DNA of 64,000 nt. Origin: Staphylococcus americanisciuri (lineage in GTDB: Bacteria; Bacillota; Bacilli; Staphylococcales; Staphylococcaceae). The stretch is taken from positions 178,814-242,813 of the forward strand of contig NZ_JANUXY010000004.1 of the NCBI RefSeq assembly GCF_024814435.1, in the 5' to 3' direction. Position 1 is the first letter of the stretch; every line of letters starts with the position of its first letter. Below, piece by piece: positions 1 to 12,300 of this stretch. The notes under the pieces were generated by a model. The model saw only the letters and a program-made list of their open reading frames with translations. It made no database searches and was not told the DNA's origin. Both the position numbers and the translations under genes were made by a program.

Positions 1-504
1 GCAAGTTATTTAGATCTTGTGGATCGTATTAAAAAAGCGATACCTAATGTTGCACTGACAACGGATATTATCGTTGGTTATCCAAATGAAACGGAAGCAC
101 AATTTGAAGAGACGTTGTCATTATATGAAGAAGTTGGTTTTGAACATGCATATACGTATCTATACTCTCAACGTGATGGCACGCCAGCTGCGAAGATGAA
201 AGACAATGTACCGATAGAAGTGAAAAAAGCACGTCTACAACGATTAAACCAATTGGTAGGTACATTCTCGGCAGCTGCGTTGAAAGCATATGATGGCAAG
301 ACAGTTAAAGTATTATGCGAAGGTGCGAGTAAGAAAGATGAGGAAGTGTTAGCGGGATACACAGAACGCAACAAGCTCGTTAACTTCCGTGCACCTAAAT
401 CTATGATTGGGAAAATTGTCGATGTTAAAATTGTTGAAGCGAAACAATATTCGTTAAACGGTGAATTTGTAGGCGTGAGTGATGCAACGTTGGTGAGTCA
501 ATAA
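1..504 (+). CDS. miaB: tRNA-2-methylthio-N6-dimethylallyladenosine synthase MiaB, C-terminal part (5' truncated by window)
   Basis: The frame is open from base 1, so the gene begins before the window. The visible 167 residues are the end of the radical-SAM domain ([12 protein letters not shown], then [12 protein letters not shown]) followed by a C-terminal TRAM RNA-binding domain. MiaB adds the methylthio group to i6A37 of tRNAs, using two iron-sulfur clusters; the cluster-binding cysteines lie upstream of the window. The stop overlaps the ricA start by one base, so the two are co-translated. The isopentenyl transferase of the same pathway, miaA, is at 12301. Identification rests on motif recognition and on the miaB-ricA order known from Bacillus and staphylococci. 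Confidence 0.95.
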   Translation, partial: ASYLDLVDRIKKAIPNVALTTDIIVGYPNETEAQFEETLSLYEEVGFEHAYTYLYSQRDGTPAAKMKDNVPIEVKKARLQRLNQLVGTFSAAALKAYDGKTVKVLCEGASKKDEEVLAGYTERNKLVNFRAPKSMIGKIVDVKIVEAKQYSLNGEFVGVSDATLVSQ

Positions 505-893
505 TGACAACCAAAGATGATGTATTGCAAAAGGCGCGCGAATTGCAACAAGCGATTCAAGGCTTAGAAGTAATCCGCTACTATCAACGCGTTGAACAAC
601 AAATTCATCAAAATGAGCATATTGCACAACATATGGCTAATTTGAAGCAACAACAAAAGCAATCCGTGAACTTTCAAAACTATCAAAAGCTTGTTGCTTA
701 TCAGCATTCTGAGGAGACTATACAAGCGATTCAAGACGAAATAGATGATTTTCCAATTGTTGCTGAGTTTCGTCAAGCACAGCATGAGGCAAATGATACG
801 ATTCAATACATTATTGAAACTTTATCAGAGGGTATTGCTATACCGCAGATAGAGATACCAAATAACGGAAATGCACTGCGCAACGATTTTTAG
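504..893 (+). CDS. ricA: RicA/YmcA family regulator (RicAFT complex subunit)
   Basis: A 129-residue, glutamine-rich, mostly helical protein of the YlbF/YmcA family. In Bacillus subtilis, RicA (YmcA) joins RicF and RicT in a complex that carries iron-sulfur clusters and directs RNase Y in mRNA maturation. The position directly after miaB, with a one-base ATG/TAA overlap, is the conserved arrangement. No signal peptide or membrane segment is visible, so it should be cytosolic. The function in this organism is inferred from the family. Confidence 0.85.
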   Translation: MTTKDDVLQKARELQQAIQGLEVIRYYQRVEQQIHQNEHIAQHMANLKQQQKQSVNFQNYQKLVAYQHSEETIQAIQDEIDDFPIVAEFRQAQHEANDTIQYIIETLSEGIAIPQIEIPNNGNALRNDF

Positions 894-976
894 AAGTGCT
901 CGGATTGATGACTCACAGGGTTACAACAGTGTGTTATGTAACATCAGAAACTGCTTAAAAGAAAAGGGGTTGGACA

Positions 977-1489
977 ATGAATAATAAGAAGTTGACATTA
1001 ACAGCGCTTTTCATTGCATTGAATGTCGTATTAAGTACGGTAGTTGTTATACCAATTGGTCCTATTAAGGTTGCACCTATACAACATTTTATGAATGTTT
1101 TGAGTGCTGTTTTACTCGGACCATGGTATGGACTCGCGCAAGCATTCTTGTCGTCTTCTATTCGTCTTTTATTAGGTACTGGCACGCCTTTTGCATTTCC
1201 AGGCAGTATGATTGGTGTCTTATTAGCAAGTTTCTTCTATTACGTTAATCGTCATTTATTTGTTACGGCGATTGGTGAAGTGATTGGAACAGGCATTATA
1301 GGTAGTTTAGTATGTATCCCACTAGCTTGGCTCTTACATATGGATGATTTTTTGATTAAACCATTGATGCTTGCATTTATTGTTTCAAGTATGGTAGGTG
1401 CCGGTGTGAGTTACGCATTGCTCATCGTGTTAAAAAAGCGTGGGCTGCTGACGAAGTTACAAAATTATACTAAGCATAAGTCAAAATGA
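977..1489 (+). CDS. thiW: ThiW-type ECF transporter S component (putative thiazole/thiamin precursor uptake)
   Basis: 170 residues of integral membrane protein with about five or six hydrophobic helices. The N-terminal MNNKKLTLTALFIALNVVLS resembles S components of energy-coupling-factor transporters, and the segment VIPIGPIKVAPIQHFMNVL is typical of ThiW. ThiW is thought to bind hydroxyethylthiazole and to share the EcfA/T module encoded elsewhere. The start follows AAAGGGG nine bases upstream. I looked for a TPP riboswitch in the 83 bases before it and saw none of the conserved elements. A strong terminator follows. Confidence 0.75.
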   Translation: MNNKKLTLTALFIALNVVLSTVVVIPIGPIKVAPIQHFMNVLSAVLLGPWYGLAQAFLSSSIRLLLGTGTPFAFPGSMIGVLLASFFYYVNRHLFVTAIGEVIGTGIIGSLVCIPLAWLLHMDDFLIKPLMLAFIVSSMVGAGVSYALLIVLKKRGLLTKLQNYTKHKSK

Positions 1490-1494
1490 CAGAT

Positions 1495-1533
1495 AGGCTA
1501 GGCGAATCGAAAGTTGCGTATCGTCTAGCCTTT
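1495..1533 (+). terminator. Intrinsic terminator after thiW
   Basis: AGGCTAGGCGA (1495-1505) pairs over 11 bp, with one G-U pair, with TCGTCTAGCCT (1521-1531). A short T stretch follows. It separates thiW from mutS. Confidence 0.8.
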
Positions 1534-1583
1534 ATACATATATTTGAAGATAAAAATAGAGATTTAAAGGATTGTGATAATAA

Positions 1584-4193
1584 ATGTCAAAAGTTACTCC
1601 GATGATGAAACAGTATCTCTCAATAAAGTCTCAACATCAAGATGCATTACTGTTTTTTAGATTAGGTGATTTTTATGAATTATTTTATGATGATGCTGTA
1701 ACCGCTGCACGTGTGCTTGAGATTACTTTGACTAAGCGTGATGCTAAAAAAGCAATTCCGATGGCGGGAGTACCGTTTCATTCTGCTGACGGCTATATCG
1801 AAACATTAATACAGAATGGTTATAAAGTGGCAATTTGTGAACAAATGGAAGATCCTCGACAAGTCAAAGGAATGGTTAAACGTGAAGTCGTTCGTGTCGT
1901 TACGCCGGGTACAATGATGGATCAAGGCGGTATGGACGATTCGCAAAACAATTATATTTTAAGCTTTGTACATAATGACGACTATGCATTAAGTTATTGT
2001 GATATTTCTACGGGCGAATTAAAAGTCACACATTTTGAAGACGAAAGCACGTTGATCAATGAAGTGACGACGATAAAACCGAATGAAATCGTAGTTAGGG
2101 AGCCTTTATCAGATCAATTAAAACGTCAATTTAGTGTGATTACCGAGACGATTACGGTGCGTGAAGCAATATCTGATACGCAATATGACGTCAATTCATT
2201 GGAACATCCTTTGATGGCACAAGCCGTTCAAATATTGCTGGATTATATTTATGATACGCAAAAACGAGATATGTCACATATTGAATCAGCCGTGACGTAT
2301 CGAGCACTTGATTATATGAAAATGGACTATTATGCAAAACGCAATCTCGAATTAACAGAGAGTATTCGTTTAAAATCCAAAAAAGGAACCTTATTATGGT
2401 TGATGGATAAGACAAAAACACCTATGGGCGCAAGACGTCTTAAGCAGTGGATTGATCGCCCGCTTATTCAAAAATCAGAAATTGTAAAACGCCACGAAGC
2501 AGTTACGCAATTTTTGAATTATTTTATAGAGAGAGACACGTTGAGAGAATACTTAACAGAAGTATATGATATTGAGCGTCTTGTTGGGCGTGTGAGTTTT
2601 GGTAATGTCAATGCCAAAGACCTTGTGCAGCTCAAACATTCCATTGCACAAATTCCAGCAATAAAAGCATTGCTTCAATCCATTGATCATGAAGCCATTA
2701 CGCATTTTAATGCTTTAGAACCCTTAGAAGATTTGCTCTCTATTCTTGAACAAAGCTTAGTCAATGAACCGCCTTTATCAGTTAAAGAAGGAGGCTTGTT
2801 TAAAACAGGCTATAATGAAACGCTAGATCAATATTTAGATGCATCTCGAAATGGAAAACAATGGTTGGCAGAATTACAAGCTAGAGAACGTGAACGAACA
2901 GGCATCAAATCACTCAAAATTAGTTTTAACAAAGTATTTGGTTATTATATCGAGATTACACGTGCGAACTTAACTGATTTTGATCCTGTGGCATATGGTT
3001 ATGAACGCAAACAAACGTTATCGAATGCTGAGCGATTTATTACAGATGAGTTGAAAGAAAAAGAAAGCATTATATTAGGGGCGCAAGATAAAGCCATCGA
3101 ACTAGAGTACCAATTGTTCACAGAGTTGCGTCAATATGTCAAACAATTTACTGAACGCTTGCAACAACAAGCCAAAATTATTTCAGAACTCGATTGTTTA
3201 CAAAGTTTTGCTGAAATTGCGCAACAATACAATTATGTACGCCCAGTCTTTAGTGAAGATAAAACGCTATCGTTAGTCGATGCGCGTCATCCGGTTGTTG
3301 AACGTGTGATAGATTATAATGATTACGTACCGAATGATTGTCAACTAGATGATGAGACTTATATTTATTTAATCACTGGGCCTAATATGTCAGGGAAATC
3401 AACGTATATGCGGCAAGTGGCTATTATAAGCATTATGGCGCAAATGGGGGCTTTTGTACCTTGTAAGTCTGCGCAGTTGCCAATTTTTGATCAGATTTTC
3501 ACACGTATCGGTGCGGCGGATGATCTTGTATCTGGTAAAAGTACATTTATGGTTGAAATGTTAGAAGCACAAAAAGCACTGCGCTATGCGACTGCAGATA
3601 GTTTGATTATATTTGATGAGATTGGTCGTGGCACATCGACATATGATGGGTTGGCTTTAGCGCAAGCGATGATAGAGTATGTTGCGGAAACATCTCAAGC
3701 TAAGACGTTGTTCTCAACGCATTATCATGAGTTAACAGAATTAGATCAATCATTGCCGTGTTTGAAGAATGTTCACGTAGCAGCTAATGAATACAAAGGT
3801 GAACTTATATTTTTATACAAAGTTAAAGAGGGCGCCGTAGCAAATAGTTATGGGATTCAAGTTGCACAATTAGCAAACTTGCCAGAAGCTGTCATCGCAC
3901 GTGCTAAAGTTATTCTTAAAGCGTTCGAATCACATGACAAGCCAACAGCAATAACAGCAACAAACTTAGAACAAGTGGATACTGAGCCAAAACAAGAAAC
4001 TGAAATAGTGACATCAAAAGCGGAACATGCAACTAAGCCTGAACAGACGATGTTTGAGCAGTCAACTTTTGATTTATTTGGCTCAGTAGAACAAAGTGAG
4101 ATTGAACAAGAGATTAAGCACTTAAATATCTCTCAAATGACGCCGTTAGATGCCCTTGTGAAATTAAGTGAACTGCAAAAACGATTGAATTAG
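1584..4193 (+). CDS. mutS: DNA mismatch repair protein MutS
   Basis: 869 residues, the normal length for staphylococcal MutS. The N-terminal mismatch-binding domain includes [11 protein letters not shown], the Phe-x-Glu-type mismatch contact. The C-terminal ABC ATPase has Walker [10 protein letters not shown] near residue 600, Walker [11 protein letters not shown] and the downstream STHYHE switch histidine. Residues about 780-830 form a low-complexity linker before the C-terminal HTH ([14 protein letters not shown]). MutS recognises mismatches and recruits MutL, encoded 8 bases downstream in the same operon. Confidence 0.98.
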   Translation: MSKVTPMMKQYLSIKSQHQDALLFFRLGDFYELFYDDAVTAARVLEITLTKRDAKKAIPMAGVPFHSADGYIETLIQNGYKVAICEQMEDPRQVKGMVKREVVRVVTPGTMMDQGGMDDSQNNYILSFVHNDDYALSYCDISTGELKVTHFEDESTLINEVTTIKPNEIVVREPLSDQLKRQFSVITETITVREAISDTQYDVNSLEHPLMAQAVQILLDYIYDTQKRDMSHIESAVTYRALDYMKMDYYAKRNLELTESIRLKSKKGTLLWLMDKTKTPMGARRLKQWIDRPLIQKSEIVKRHEAVTQFLNYFIERDTLREYLTEVYDIERLVGRVSFGNVNAKDLVQLKHSIAQIPAIKALLQSIDHEAITHFNALEPLEDLLSILEQSLVNEPPLSVKEGGLFKTGYNETLDQYLDASRNGKQWLAELQARERERTGIKSLKISFNKVFGYYIEITRANLTDFDPVAYGYERKQTLSNAERFITDELKEKESIILGAQDKAIELEYQLFTELRQYVKQFTERLQQQAKIISELDCLQSFAEIAQQYNYVRPVFSEDKTLSLVDARHPVVERVIDYNDYVPNDCQLDDETYIYLITGPNMSGKSTYMRQVAIISIMAQMGAFVPCKSAQLPIFDQIFTRIGAADDLVSGKSTFMVEMLEAQKALRYATADSLIIFDEIGRGTSTYDGLALAQAMIEYVAETSQAKTLFSTHYHELTELDQSLPCLKNVHVAANEYKGELIFLYKVKEGAVANSYGIQVAQLANLPEAVIARAKVILKAFESHDKPTAITATNLEQVDTEPKQETEIVTSKAEHATKPEQTMFEQSTFDLFGSVEQSEIEQEIKHLNISQMTPLDALVKLSELQKRLN

Positions 4194-4201
4194 AAGGTGA
4201 T

Positions 4202-6151
4202 ATGATGGGCAAGATTAAAGCATTGCAAACATCACTTGCCAATAAAATTGCGGCGGGTGAAGTAGTTGAACGACCTAGTTCAGTGGTTAAAGAGTTGCTA
4301 GAGAATAGTATTGATGCTGGTGCAACTGAAATTAATGTAGAAGTTCAAGAAGCAGGTGTCGCATCTATACGTGTAGTGGACAATGGTTCGGGGATTGAAG
4401 CGGATGACTTATCTCTGGTCTTTCATCGACATGCAACCAGCAAACTATACGATGATGATGACTTGTTCCATATTCGTACGCTTGGCTTCCGTGGAGAGGC
4501 ATTGGCGAGTATTGCATCTGTTGCCAAAGTAACGCTACAAACGTCAACGGATGGTATTGATGGTTATGAAGTGTATGCAGAAGAAGGCGCTATTTTGTCA
4601 CAGAAACCGGCAAAAGCACGTCAAGGAACGGATATTTCAGTTACAAATCTATTTTATAATACACCAGCACGTCTGAAATATATTAAGAGTTTATACACTG
4701 AACTAGGCAAAGTAACAGATATTATGAACCGAATGGCGATGAGTCATCCAGAGATTCGTATGTCGCTTATTAGTGATGGTAAAAAGATTTTACAAACGAA
4801 TGGCTCAGGGCGTACGAATGAAGTGATGGCAGAAATATACGGTATGAAAGTGGCGCGTGATTTGTTACATATCACGGGCGAAACGAGTGATTATGAAATC
4901 GATGGCTATATTGCCAAACCAGAACATTCTCGCAGTAACCGTCATTATATTTCACTCTTTATTAATGGGCGTTATATCAAAAATTTTGTTCTGAATAAAG
5001 CTGTTGTAGAAGGCTATCATACTTTGCTGACAATTGGTCGTTACCCAATCGTCTATCTCAATATTAAGATGGATCCGATTTTAGTGGATGTAAATGTTCA
5101 TCCAACAAAATTAGAAGTGCGTTTGTCAAAAGAAGATCAACTTTATACATTAATTGTTGAAAAAATACGAGAAGCTTTTCAAGATAAGGTGCTTATTCCG
5201 AAAAATGATTTGGATAAACATCAACCTAAAAAAGTATTGAAACAATTTGAGCAACAAAAGATGGCTTTTGAAGAACGTCAACAAGCATCGTCTACAACAG
5301 ATGACAGAGAATATAAATCTGATGACAAAGCGCAACAAACGCCAATTGTCAATGAAACATCAAACACATATACACCAGTGTCTCAAACAGAACCGACACC
5401 CGTTGATGATGTACAACATACAGTATCATCACAGAATGCAGAAGCTTCAGATGACTATGAGCAGTATGCACAAGCACAACGCGAAGTTTTAATTGATATG
5501 ACAACATCGGAAGCGCTAGAAGATGAAACGCCACAATCAGTTAATGAGTCTACTGTTCAAGATGCACCACGGGTACCTTATATGGAAATTGTTGGGCAAT
5601 TTCATGGCACCTATATCGTTGCACAAAACGACACAGGAATGTTTTTAATTGATCAACATGCTGCCCAAGAACGCATTAAATATGAATATTTTCGTGATAA
5701 AATTGGTGAAGTGACGAATGAAAATCAAAACTTATTAATTCCATTGACTTTTAACTTCTCAAAAGATGAACAATTGATTATTGAACAATCACGTCATGAA
5801 TTAGAGAAAGTCGGTATCTTTTTAGAACCTTTTGGCGGCTATGATTACATTGTCAATAGTTATCCAATATGGTTTCCGCAAGAAGAAGTGGAAGAGATTA
5901 TTAAGGATCTCATCGAATATGTTTTGGAACACAAAACGGCGAATATCGCTAAGTTTCGTGAAGAGGCAGCGATAATGATGAGTTGTAAAAAGTCGATTAA
6001 GGCGAATCATTATTTGACAAAAAACGATATGGCTCAGCTGATAGATCAATTAAGAGAAATGCAAGATCCATTTACTTGTCCACATGGGCGACCTATTATT
6101 ATAAACTTTACAAATTATGAATTAGAACGATTATTTAAACGTATCCAATAA
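4202..6151 (+). CDS. mutL: DNA mismatch repair endonuclease MutL
   Basis: 649 residues. The N-terminal GHKL ATPase has [15 protein letters not shown] and [11 protein letters not shown] long acidic linker (about residues 345-450) is followed by the C-terminal dimerisation and nuclease domain with [12 protein letters not shown], the endonuclease motif DQHAx2Ex4E found in bacteria without MutH. Two ATGs lie in tandem. The AAGGTGA ribosome site (4194-4200) is spaced better for the second, at 4205, which gives the [13 protein letters not shown] start usual in the genus. It follows mutS by 8 bases. Confidence 0.97.
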   Translation: MMGKIKALQTSLANKIAAGEVVERPSSVVKELLENSIDAGATEINVEVQEAGVASIRVVDNGSGIEADDLSLVFHRHATSKLYDDDDLFHIRTLGFRGEALASIASVAKVTLQTSTDGIDGYEVYAEEGAILSQKPAKARQGTDISVTNLFYNTPARLKYIKSLYTELGKVTDIMNRMAMSHPEIRMSLISDGKKILQTNGSGRTNEVMAEIYGMKVARDLLHITGETSDYEIDGYIAKPEHSRSNRHYISLFINGRYIKNFVLNKAVVEGYHTLLTIGRYPIVYLNIKMDPILVDVNVHPTKLEVRLSKEDQLYTLIVEKIREAFQDKVLIPKNDLDKHQPKKVLKQFEQQKMAFEERQQASSTTDDREYKSDDKAQQTPIVNETSNTYTPVSQTEPTPVDDVQHTVSSQNAEASDDYEQYAQAQREVLIDMTTSEALEDETPQSVNESTVQDAPRVPYMEIVGQFHGTYIVAQNDTGMFLIDQHAAQERIKYEYFRDKIGEVTNENQNLLIPLTFNFSKDEQLIIEQSRHELEKVGIFLEPFGGYDYIVNSYPIWFPQEEVEEIIKDLIEYVLEHKTANIAKFREEAAIMMSCKKSIKANHYLTKNDMAQLIDQLREMQDPFTCPHGRPIIINFTNYELERLFKRIQ

Positions 6152-6175
6152 TTGTTAATGAAAGGAATAGCATAA

Positions 6176-6709
6176 GTGAAACCGCATATTTTACCAGCTA
6201 TAAGATCTATGAAAGACCTAGAAAAATTGGCTCAAACGGATTATCAAACGTGCGTTTTATTAGATACACATATCGGTCATTTAAAAGGTATCATGCAGTT
6301 TATGCAACAACACCAATTACAGCCATATGTGCATATTGATCTAATAAAAGGGATGAGTCATGATGAGTTTGCTTGTGAATATATCATTCAAACGTATCGA
6401 CCAAGAGGGATTGTCTCAACTAAGATGAAAGTTATTAAGAAAGCGAAAGCATTAGGTGTCGCAACAATATTTCGTGTGTTTATTATCGACAGTCATGCGC
6501 TGGAGCGAAGCATTGACCTTATTCAGCGACTTGAACCCGACTATGTCGAAGTTTTGCCTGGTATCGCTGATAAAGTAATTCGACAAATTCAACAACAGAC
6601 TGGCGCACGCGTTATTGCAGGTGGTCTGATCAGTACTGAAGAAGAAGTACAACGTGCAGTTCAAAGTGGCGCAACGCAGATTACGACGAGCAATCGTAAT
6701 TTGTGGTAA
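6176..6709 (+). CDS. glpP: Glycerol uptake operon antiterminator GlpP
   Basis: 177 residues with a GTG start behind AAAGGA. The sequence matches the GlpP family, a TIM-barrel-like regulator that binds glycerol-3-phosphate and then the 5' leaders of glp mRNAs to prevent termination. VEVLPGIADKVI and GGLISTEEEV are recognisable family motifs. It lies just upstream of its likely targets: glpF and glpD both have leader terminators (see 6866-6955 and 9356-9436). A strong terminator follows, so glpFK is transcribed separately. Confidence 0.93.
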   Translation: MKPHILPAIRSMKDLEKLAQTDYQTCVLLDTHIGHLKGIMQFMQQHQLQPYVHIDLIKGMSHDEFACEYIIQTYRPRGIVSTKMKVIKKAKALGVATIFRVFIIDSHALERSIDLIQRLEPDYVEVLPGIADKVIRQIQQQTGARVIAGGLISTEEEVQRAVQSGATQITTSNRNLW

Positions 6710-6724
6710 TGCACAATAGGAGAG

Positions 6725-6771
6725 ATGGCTTTACTATTAGTATTGTAGCTATTAGTAAAGCCATTTTTTTG
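6725..6771 (+). terminator. Intrinsic terminator after glpP
   Basis: ATGGCTTTACTA (6725-6736) pairs perfectly over 12 bp with TAGTAAAGCCAT (6753-6764), followed by a run of seven T. Confidence 0.93.
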
Positions 6772-6832
6772 GCTGTTCATCATAAGAAAAATCAACCTAA
6801 AAAATAAATTTCAAAAAAATATCAAATATAGT

Positions 6833-6861
6833 TTGACAGCGCTTTCACATCCCTGTATTAT
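6833..6861 (+). promoter_or_regulatory. glpF promoter with overlapping cre (CcpA) site
   Basis: TTGACA (6833-6838) and TATTAT (6856-6861) are separated by 17 bp, a near-consensus sigma-A promoter. TGACAGCGCTTTCA (6834-6847) covers the -35 and fits the cre consensus TGWAARCGYTWNCW with one mismatch. CcpA-HPr-Ser-P bound here would block RNA polymerase, consistent with carbon catabolite repression of glycerol uptake. Binding is inferred. Confidence 0.88.
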
Positions 6862-6865
6862 AAAT

Positions 6866-6955
6866 ATCAAGTTAATATTAGAAAAGAGACTAAGAGATTT
6901 CTGCGTTCGTATTATGTCGATTGGTGTAGTGCGTGTTGTAGTTGTCTCTTTTTTG
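6866..6955 (+). promoter_or_regulatory. glpF leader: GlpP-controlled transcription attenuator
   Basis: The leader starts around 6867 with ATCAAGTTAATA (6866-6877), a 12-mer repeated exactly at the start of the glpD leader. A long stem then pairs AAAAGAGAC (6882-6890) with GTCTCTTTT (6944-6952), running into the T stretch, so it is a terminator placed between promoter and glpF. GlpP with glycerol-3-phosphate is known to allow read-through at such leaders in Bacillus; the same is inferred here. Confidence 0.82.
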
Positions 6956-6971
6956 CTAGGGAGGATCAAGC

Positions 6972-7787
6972 ATGAATATTTATTTAGCAGAATTTTTTGG
7001 GACAGCCCTTTTACTTTTGATGGGTGGCGGAGTTGTCGCTAATGTTGTATTGAAAAAGTCAAAAGGTGAAGCAGCTGACTGGATTGTTATTGCTATCGGT
7101 TGGGGACTTGCAGTTACACTTGGTGTATATGCAGTTGGACAATTCTCAGGTGCACATTTGAATCCAGCAGTTACAATTGCTTTTGCGATGACAGGTGATT
7201 TTCCATGGTCACAAGTGCCAGGTTATATTATCGCACAAATGTTAGGTGCATTTGCAGGTGCAGTATTGACATGGTTGACATACTTGCCACATTGGCGTGC
7301 TACAGATGATCAAGGTGCGAAGTTAGGTGTGTTCTCAACAGCACCTGGTATTCGTAACTATATGGCAAACTTCTTAACGGAGATTATTGGAACAGCTGTT
7401 TTGATAGCAAGTTTACTATTTATCGGTGCAAACAAGTTTACGGATGGCTTAAACCCATTGATTGTGGGTGCATTGATTGTTGCAATTGGTGTAAGTCTAG
7501 GTGGTTCTACAGGCTATGCGATTAATCCAGCCCGTGACTTAGGCCCACGTATTGCACATGCATTATTGCCAATTCATAAAAAAGGAAATAGTGACTGGTC
7601 ATATGCAATCGTACCAGTGCTTGGTCCAATTGTAGGTGGTATGCTTGGTGCAGTCATCTATCGTCTCGTATTTAAAGGCGTTGTGGATGTATGGACAGTT
7701 GTCACAGTCGTACTTGTAGCATGTACATTAGTGCTCGGTCAAATCATGAACAAAAAATCTTCAAGAGATGACATTGCAAAAATTTAA
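6972..7787 (+). CDS. glpF: Glycerol uptake facilitator GlpF (aquaglyceroporin)
   Basis: 271 residues of MIP-family channel with six membrane helices and two half-helices. Both NPA motifs are visible, HLNPAVTIA and INPARDLGPR, the arginine of the second being the selectivity-filter residue. It lets glycerol cross the membrane by facilitated diffusion, and the downstream glpK traps it as glycerol-3-phosphate. The ATG follows GGGAGGATCAAGC. Transcription is controlled by the cre promoter and attenuator upstream. Confidence 0.96.
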   Translation: MNIYLAEFFGTALLLLMGGGVVANVVLKKSKGEAADWIVIAIGWGLAVTLGVYAVGQFSGAHLNPAVTIAFAMTGDFPWSQVPGYIIAQMLGAFAGAVLTWLTYLPHWRATDDQGAKLGVFSTAPGIRNYMANFLTEIIGTAVLIASLLFIGANKFTDGLNPLIVGALIVAIGVSLGGSTGYAINPARDLGPRIAHALLPIHKKGNSDWSYAIVPVLGPIVGGMLGAVIYRLVFKGVVDVWTVVTVVLVACTLVLGQIMNKKSSRDDIAKI

Positions 7788-7798
7788 CATTAGAATAA

Positions 7799-9340
<1,542 letters not shown>

Positions 9341-9343
9341 CTA

Positions 9344-9436
9344 TGCTATACTAAAATCAAGTTAATAGAAGCACGCGAGAGCAGGAGAGATTTTCGTACA
9401 ACTTTGATAGTTTGTAGGAGGAGTCTCTCCTTTTTT
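9344..9436 (+). promoter_or_regulatory. glpD promoter and GlpP-type leader attenuator
   Basis: An extended -10, TGCTATACT (9344-9352), lies at the end of glpK and immediately after it. The predicted transcript begins with ATCAAGTTAATA (9356-9367), identical to the glpF leader. AGGAGAGA (9383-9390) pairs with TCTCTCCT (9424-9431), followed by six T, forming a leader terminator upstream of the glpD ribosome site AGGAGGT. No good -35 was seen. Confidence 0.8.
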
Positions 9437-9459
9437 AGTACAAATAGGAGGTAATTAGT

Positions 9460-11130
9460 ATGGGTTTATCAACATTAAAGCGTCATTCGGTTAAAGAAAA
9501 TATGAAACAGGGTACTTATGACTTAGTCGTTATAGGTGGAGGTATTACAGGGGCAGGTATCGCACTAGATGCATCAGCACGTGGCATGAAAGTGGCTCTT
9601 GTTGAAATGCAAGACTTTGCGCAAGGCACAAGCTCTCGTTCAACAAAATTAGTCCATGGTGGTTTACGCTACTTGAAACAATTCCAAATAGGTGTAGTTG
9701 CTGAAACAGGTAAGGAACGCGCCATTGTATATGAAAATGGACCACACGTTACAACACCAGAACGCATGTTATTACCAATGCATAAAGGCGGTACATTTGG
9801 TAAATTCTCAACATCTATCGGTTTGGCTGTATATGACTTTTTAGCAGGTGTTAAAAAGTCAGAACGCAAAACAATGTTGAACAAACAACAAACAATGGAT
9901 AAAGAGCCATTAGTCAAACAACAAGGTCTTAAAGGTGGCGGATCATATGTTGAATATCGTACGGACGATGCACGTTTAACAATTGAAGTAATGAAAAAAG
10001 CTGCAGAACAAGGTGCGGACATTATCAACTATGCTAAAGTGACGAACTTCTTGTATGACGATAAACAACAAGTTAAAGGTGTAAGTGTCATTGACCGTTT
10101 AGAAAATGATACGTTCGATATCCATGCGAAAAAAGTCGTCAATGCAACAGGACCATGGGTGGATGAAGTACGTCGAGCTGATTACTCTAAAAACAATAAA
10201 CAATTGCGCCTAACAAAAGGGGTTCATGTGGTTATCGATCAATCTAAGTTCCCATTACAACAAGCAGTGTATTTTGATACAGAAAATGATGGTCGTATGA
10301 TTTTTGCGATTCCACGTGACGGCAAAGCATATGTTGGTACAACTGATACATTTTATGATAATGACAAGGCGACGCCACTCGTGAACCAAGAAGATCGTGA
10401 CTATTTAATTGATGCGATTAATTACATGTTCCCAACAGTGAATGTGTCAGATAGTGACATCGAATCTACATGGGCAGGTATCCGTCCGCTTATTTTAGAA
10501 GAAGGTAAGGATCCATCAGAAATTTCACGTAAAGATGAAGTTTGGGAAGGAAAATCTGGTTTATTAACAATCGCAGGCGGTAAATTAACAGGCTATCGTC
10601 ATATGGCAGAAGATATTATGAACTTAGTTGAAAAACGCTTGAAACAAGAGTATGGTGATAAATTTAAAGCGGTTAATACAAAACAAATCACAATCTCTGG
10701 TGGAGACGTGGGTGGCAGTGCTAACTTTGAAAACTTTGTTGCTCAAAAAGTAGAAGAAGCACGTAAATTCAATTTAGATTCACAACTTGCTGAATTCTTT
10801 GCACGTCGATATGGTTCTAATGTTGATAAGATCTTTGAAATTGCACAAGCAGCCAAACATCAAAACACTGGTTTACCATTGCAAGTTTATGTTGAACTTG
10901 TTTACGGTGTGCAACATGAGCTTGTCGTAAAACCAACAGATTTCTTTGTGCGCCGTACGGGTGATATTTACTTCAATATCGATGCGGTAATGCGTCATAA
11001 AGATGCTGTGATTGAAGTGCTAGCAGACTTGGTTGGCTACGATGCACATACAAAAGCACAATACAAAGCTGAACTTGAACAGGCGATTGACGAAGCACGT
11101 TTTGGTCAACATCAACCTGCAGAAGCATAG
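9460..11130 (+). CDS. glpD: Aerobic glycerol-3-phosphate dehydrogenase GlpD
   Basis: 556 residues of FAD-dependent oxidoreductase. The N-terminal dinucleotide-binding motif [16 protein letters not shown] is at about residues 23-38, and [20 protein letters not shown] is the family FAD/phosphate-binding signature. It oxidises glycerol-3-phosphate to dihydroxyacetone phosphate at the membrane and passes electrons to menaquinone, completing glycerol entry into glycolysis. It has its own promoter and attenuator and a strong terminator, so it is monocistronic. Confidence 0.97.
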   Translation: MGLSTLKRHSVKENMKQGTYDLVVIGGGITGAGIALDASARGMKVALVEMQDFAQGTSSRSTKLVHGGLRYLKQFQIGVVAETGKERAIVYENGPHVTTPERMLLPMHKGGTFGKFSTSIGLAVYDFLAGVKKSERKTMLNKQQTMDKEPLVKQQGLKGGGSYVEYRTDDARLTIEVMKKAAEQGADIINYAKVTNFLYDDKQQVKGVSVIDRLENDTFDIHAKKVVNATGPWVDEVRRADYSKNNKQLRLTKGVHVVIDQSKFPLQQAVYFDTENDGRMIFAIPRDGKAYVGTTDTFYDNDKATPLVNQEDRDYLIDAINYMFPTVNVSDSDIESTWAGIRPLILEEGKDPSEISRKDEVWEGKSGLLTIAGGKLTGYRHMAEDIMNLVEKRLKQEYGDKFKAVNTKQITISGGDVGGSANFENFVAQKVEEARKFNLDSQLAEFFARRYGSNVDKIFEIAQAAKHQNTGLPLQVYVELVYGVQHELVVKPTDFFVRRTGDIYFNIDAVMRHKDAVIEVLADLVGYDAHTKAQYKAELEQAIDEARFGQHQPAEA

Positions 11131-11157
11131 AGCATTTATTAAATGATTGTCATATAT

Positions 11158-11196
11158 AAACCATTGATCTGGCTGATTGTCAGGTTGATGGTTTTT
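11158..11196 (+). terminator. Intrinsic terminator after glpD
   Basis: AAACCATTGATCTGGC (11158-11173) pairs over 16 positions, with several G-U pairs, with GTCAGGTTGATGGTTT (11179-11194), followed by T residues. The loop is five bases. Confidence 0.9.
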
Positions 11197-11357
11197 ATAT
11201 ATTGTAGCGACATATCAAATGCACAAGATGTTGAATGATTGAAACAATAAAGGTAGAAAGCACCTAAACATTACTAAATTGCTGTTTCAGCTCATCACCT
11301 TTATATAGTGTATATGGTAAAGTAAAGATAAGAGATACAGATGAAAGGTGGAAGGTT

Positions 11358-12278
11358 ATGATGGTTAAGTACGAAGCAATGAAAATGACAATGACAGATG
11401 GTACGAGACTCGAAACAAAAGTAAATCATGCGAATAGAGAAGCGATCGGTATTGTTCATATTTTTCATGGTATGGCGGAACATATGGATCGTTATGAGCC
11501 ACTAGTTGATAAACTTAACGATTATGGTTACCATGTAATTCGACACAACCATCGTGGTCATGGCAAAGATATTAATAGTATGCGAGGTCATTTTGATGCT
11601 ATTGACCAAGTTGTGACAGATGCCTATGAAATATTATCGACATTGCGCAAAGATTTTAGCCATGACCTGCCATGTATCATTATCGGTCACTCAATGGGAT
11701 CTATCATTGCACGTCAATTTGCACAAACTTATCCAAAAGCATTGCAAGGTCTTATATTAAGTGGCACGGGCTATTTTCCAAAATGGCAAGGTTATCCGTC
11801 AGTGGCTGCCTTGAAAGTAATTACCCTTTTATTCGGACGGAAAAAGTGTCTAGATTGGGTGAATCATTTGGTAACTGGACGCTTCAACAAGCAGTTCAAG
11901 CCACAGCGGACACCGAGCGATTGGATTAGTTCAAATCGTATAGAAGTCGATAAGTACATCAAAGATACATATTCAGGCTTTAACGTATCGAATCAACTTG
12001 TTTATAGTGTGACACATAGCATGATGAAAACAGGAGAACTTAAAAATATTCGACGCATGAATCCACATGTTCCAGTGTTATTACTGTCTGGCAAGGATGA
12101 CCCATTTGGCGAGAATGGAAAAGGTATCCATCGCCTTGCCCGTCAAATGAAAAAAGCAGGCATTAAGCATGTGACTGTTCAAACGTATCCTCATAAACGG
12201 CATGAAGTGTTGTTTGATAAAGACTATGAGCGTGTATGGAAAGACATGTTAGGCTGGATGCGTCGTCAAATGATATAA
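11358..12278 (+). CDS. Alpha/beta hydrolase, monoacylglycerol lipase/lysophospholipase (PldB-like)
   Basis: 306 residues of serine hydrolase. The nucleophile elbow GHSMGS places the catalytic serine at residue 112. HGMAEH forms the oxyanion region, LSGKDDPFG carries the likely catalytic aspartate, and YPHKRHEVL the histidine. This is the pattern of lysophospholipase and monoacylglycerol lipase-like enzymes (Hydrolase_4). Substrate is not shown by the sequence. No signal peptide is visible. It lies between glpD and miaA, 22 bases ahead of miaA, so it may share its transcript. Confidence 0.85.
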   Translation: MMVKYEAMKMTMTDGTRLETKVNHANREAIGIVHIFHGMAEHMDRYEPLVDKLNDYGYHVIRHNHRGHGKDINSMRGHFDAIDQVVTDAYEILSTLRKDFSHDLPCIIIGHSMGSIIARQFAQTYPKALQGLILSGTGYFPKWQGYPSVAALKVITLLFGRKKCLDWVNHLVTGRFNKQFKPQRTPSDWISSNRIEVDKYIKDTYSGFNVSNQLVYSVTHSMMKTGELKNIRRMNPHVPVLLLSGKDDPFGENGKGIHRLARQMKKAGIKHVTVQTYPHKRHEVLFDKDYERVWKDMLGWMRRQMI

Positions 12279-12300
12279 AAAACAAAAGTGAGGGGAACGT

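Noticed and set aside
894..976. TPP riboswitch ahead of thiW
   Set aside because: None of the conserved thi-box elements could be seen in the 83 bases; the gene was left without a riboswitch.
9669..10028. 119-codon frame on the minus strand inside glpD
   Set aside because: Codon-bias shadow of an intact conserved gene.
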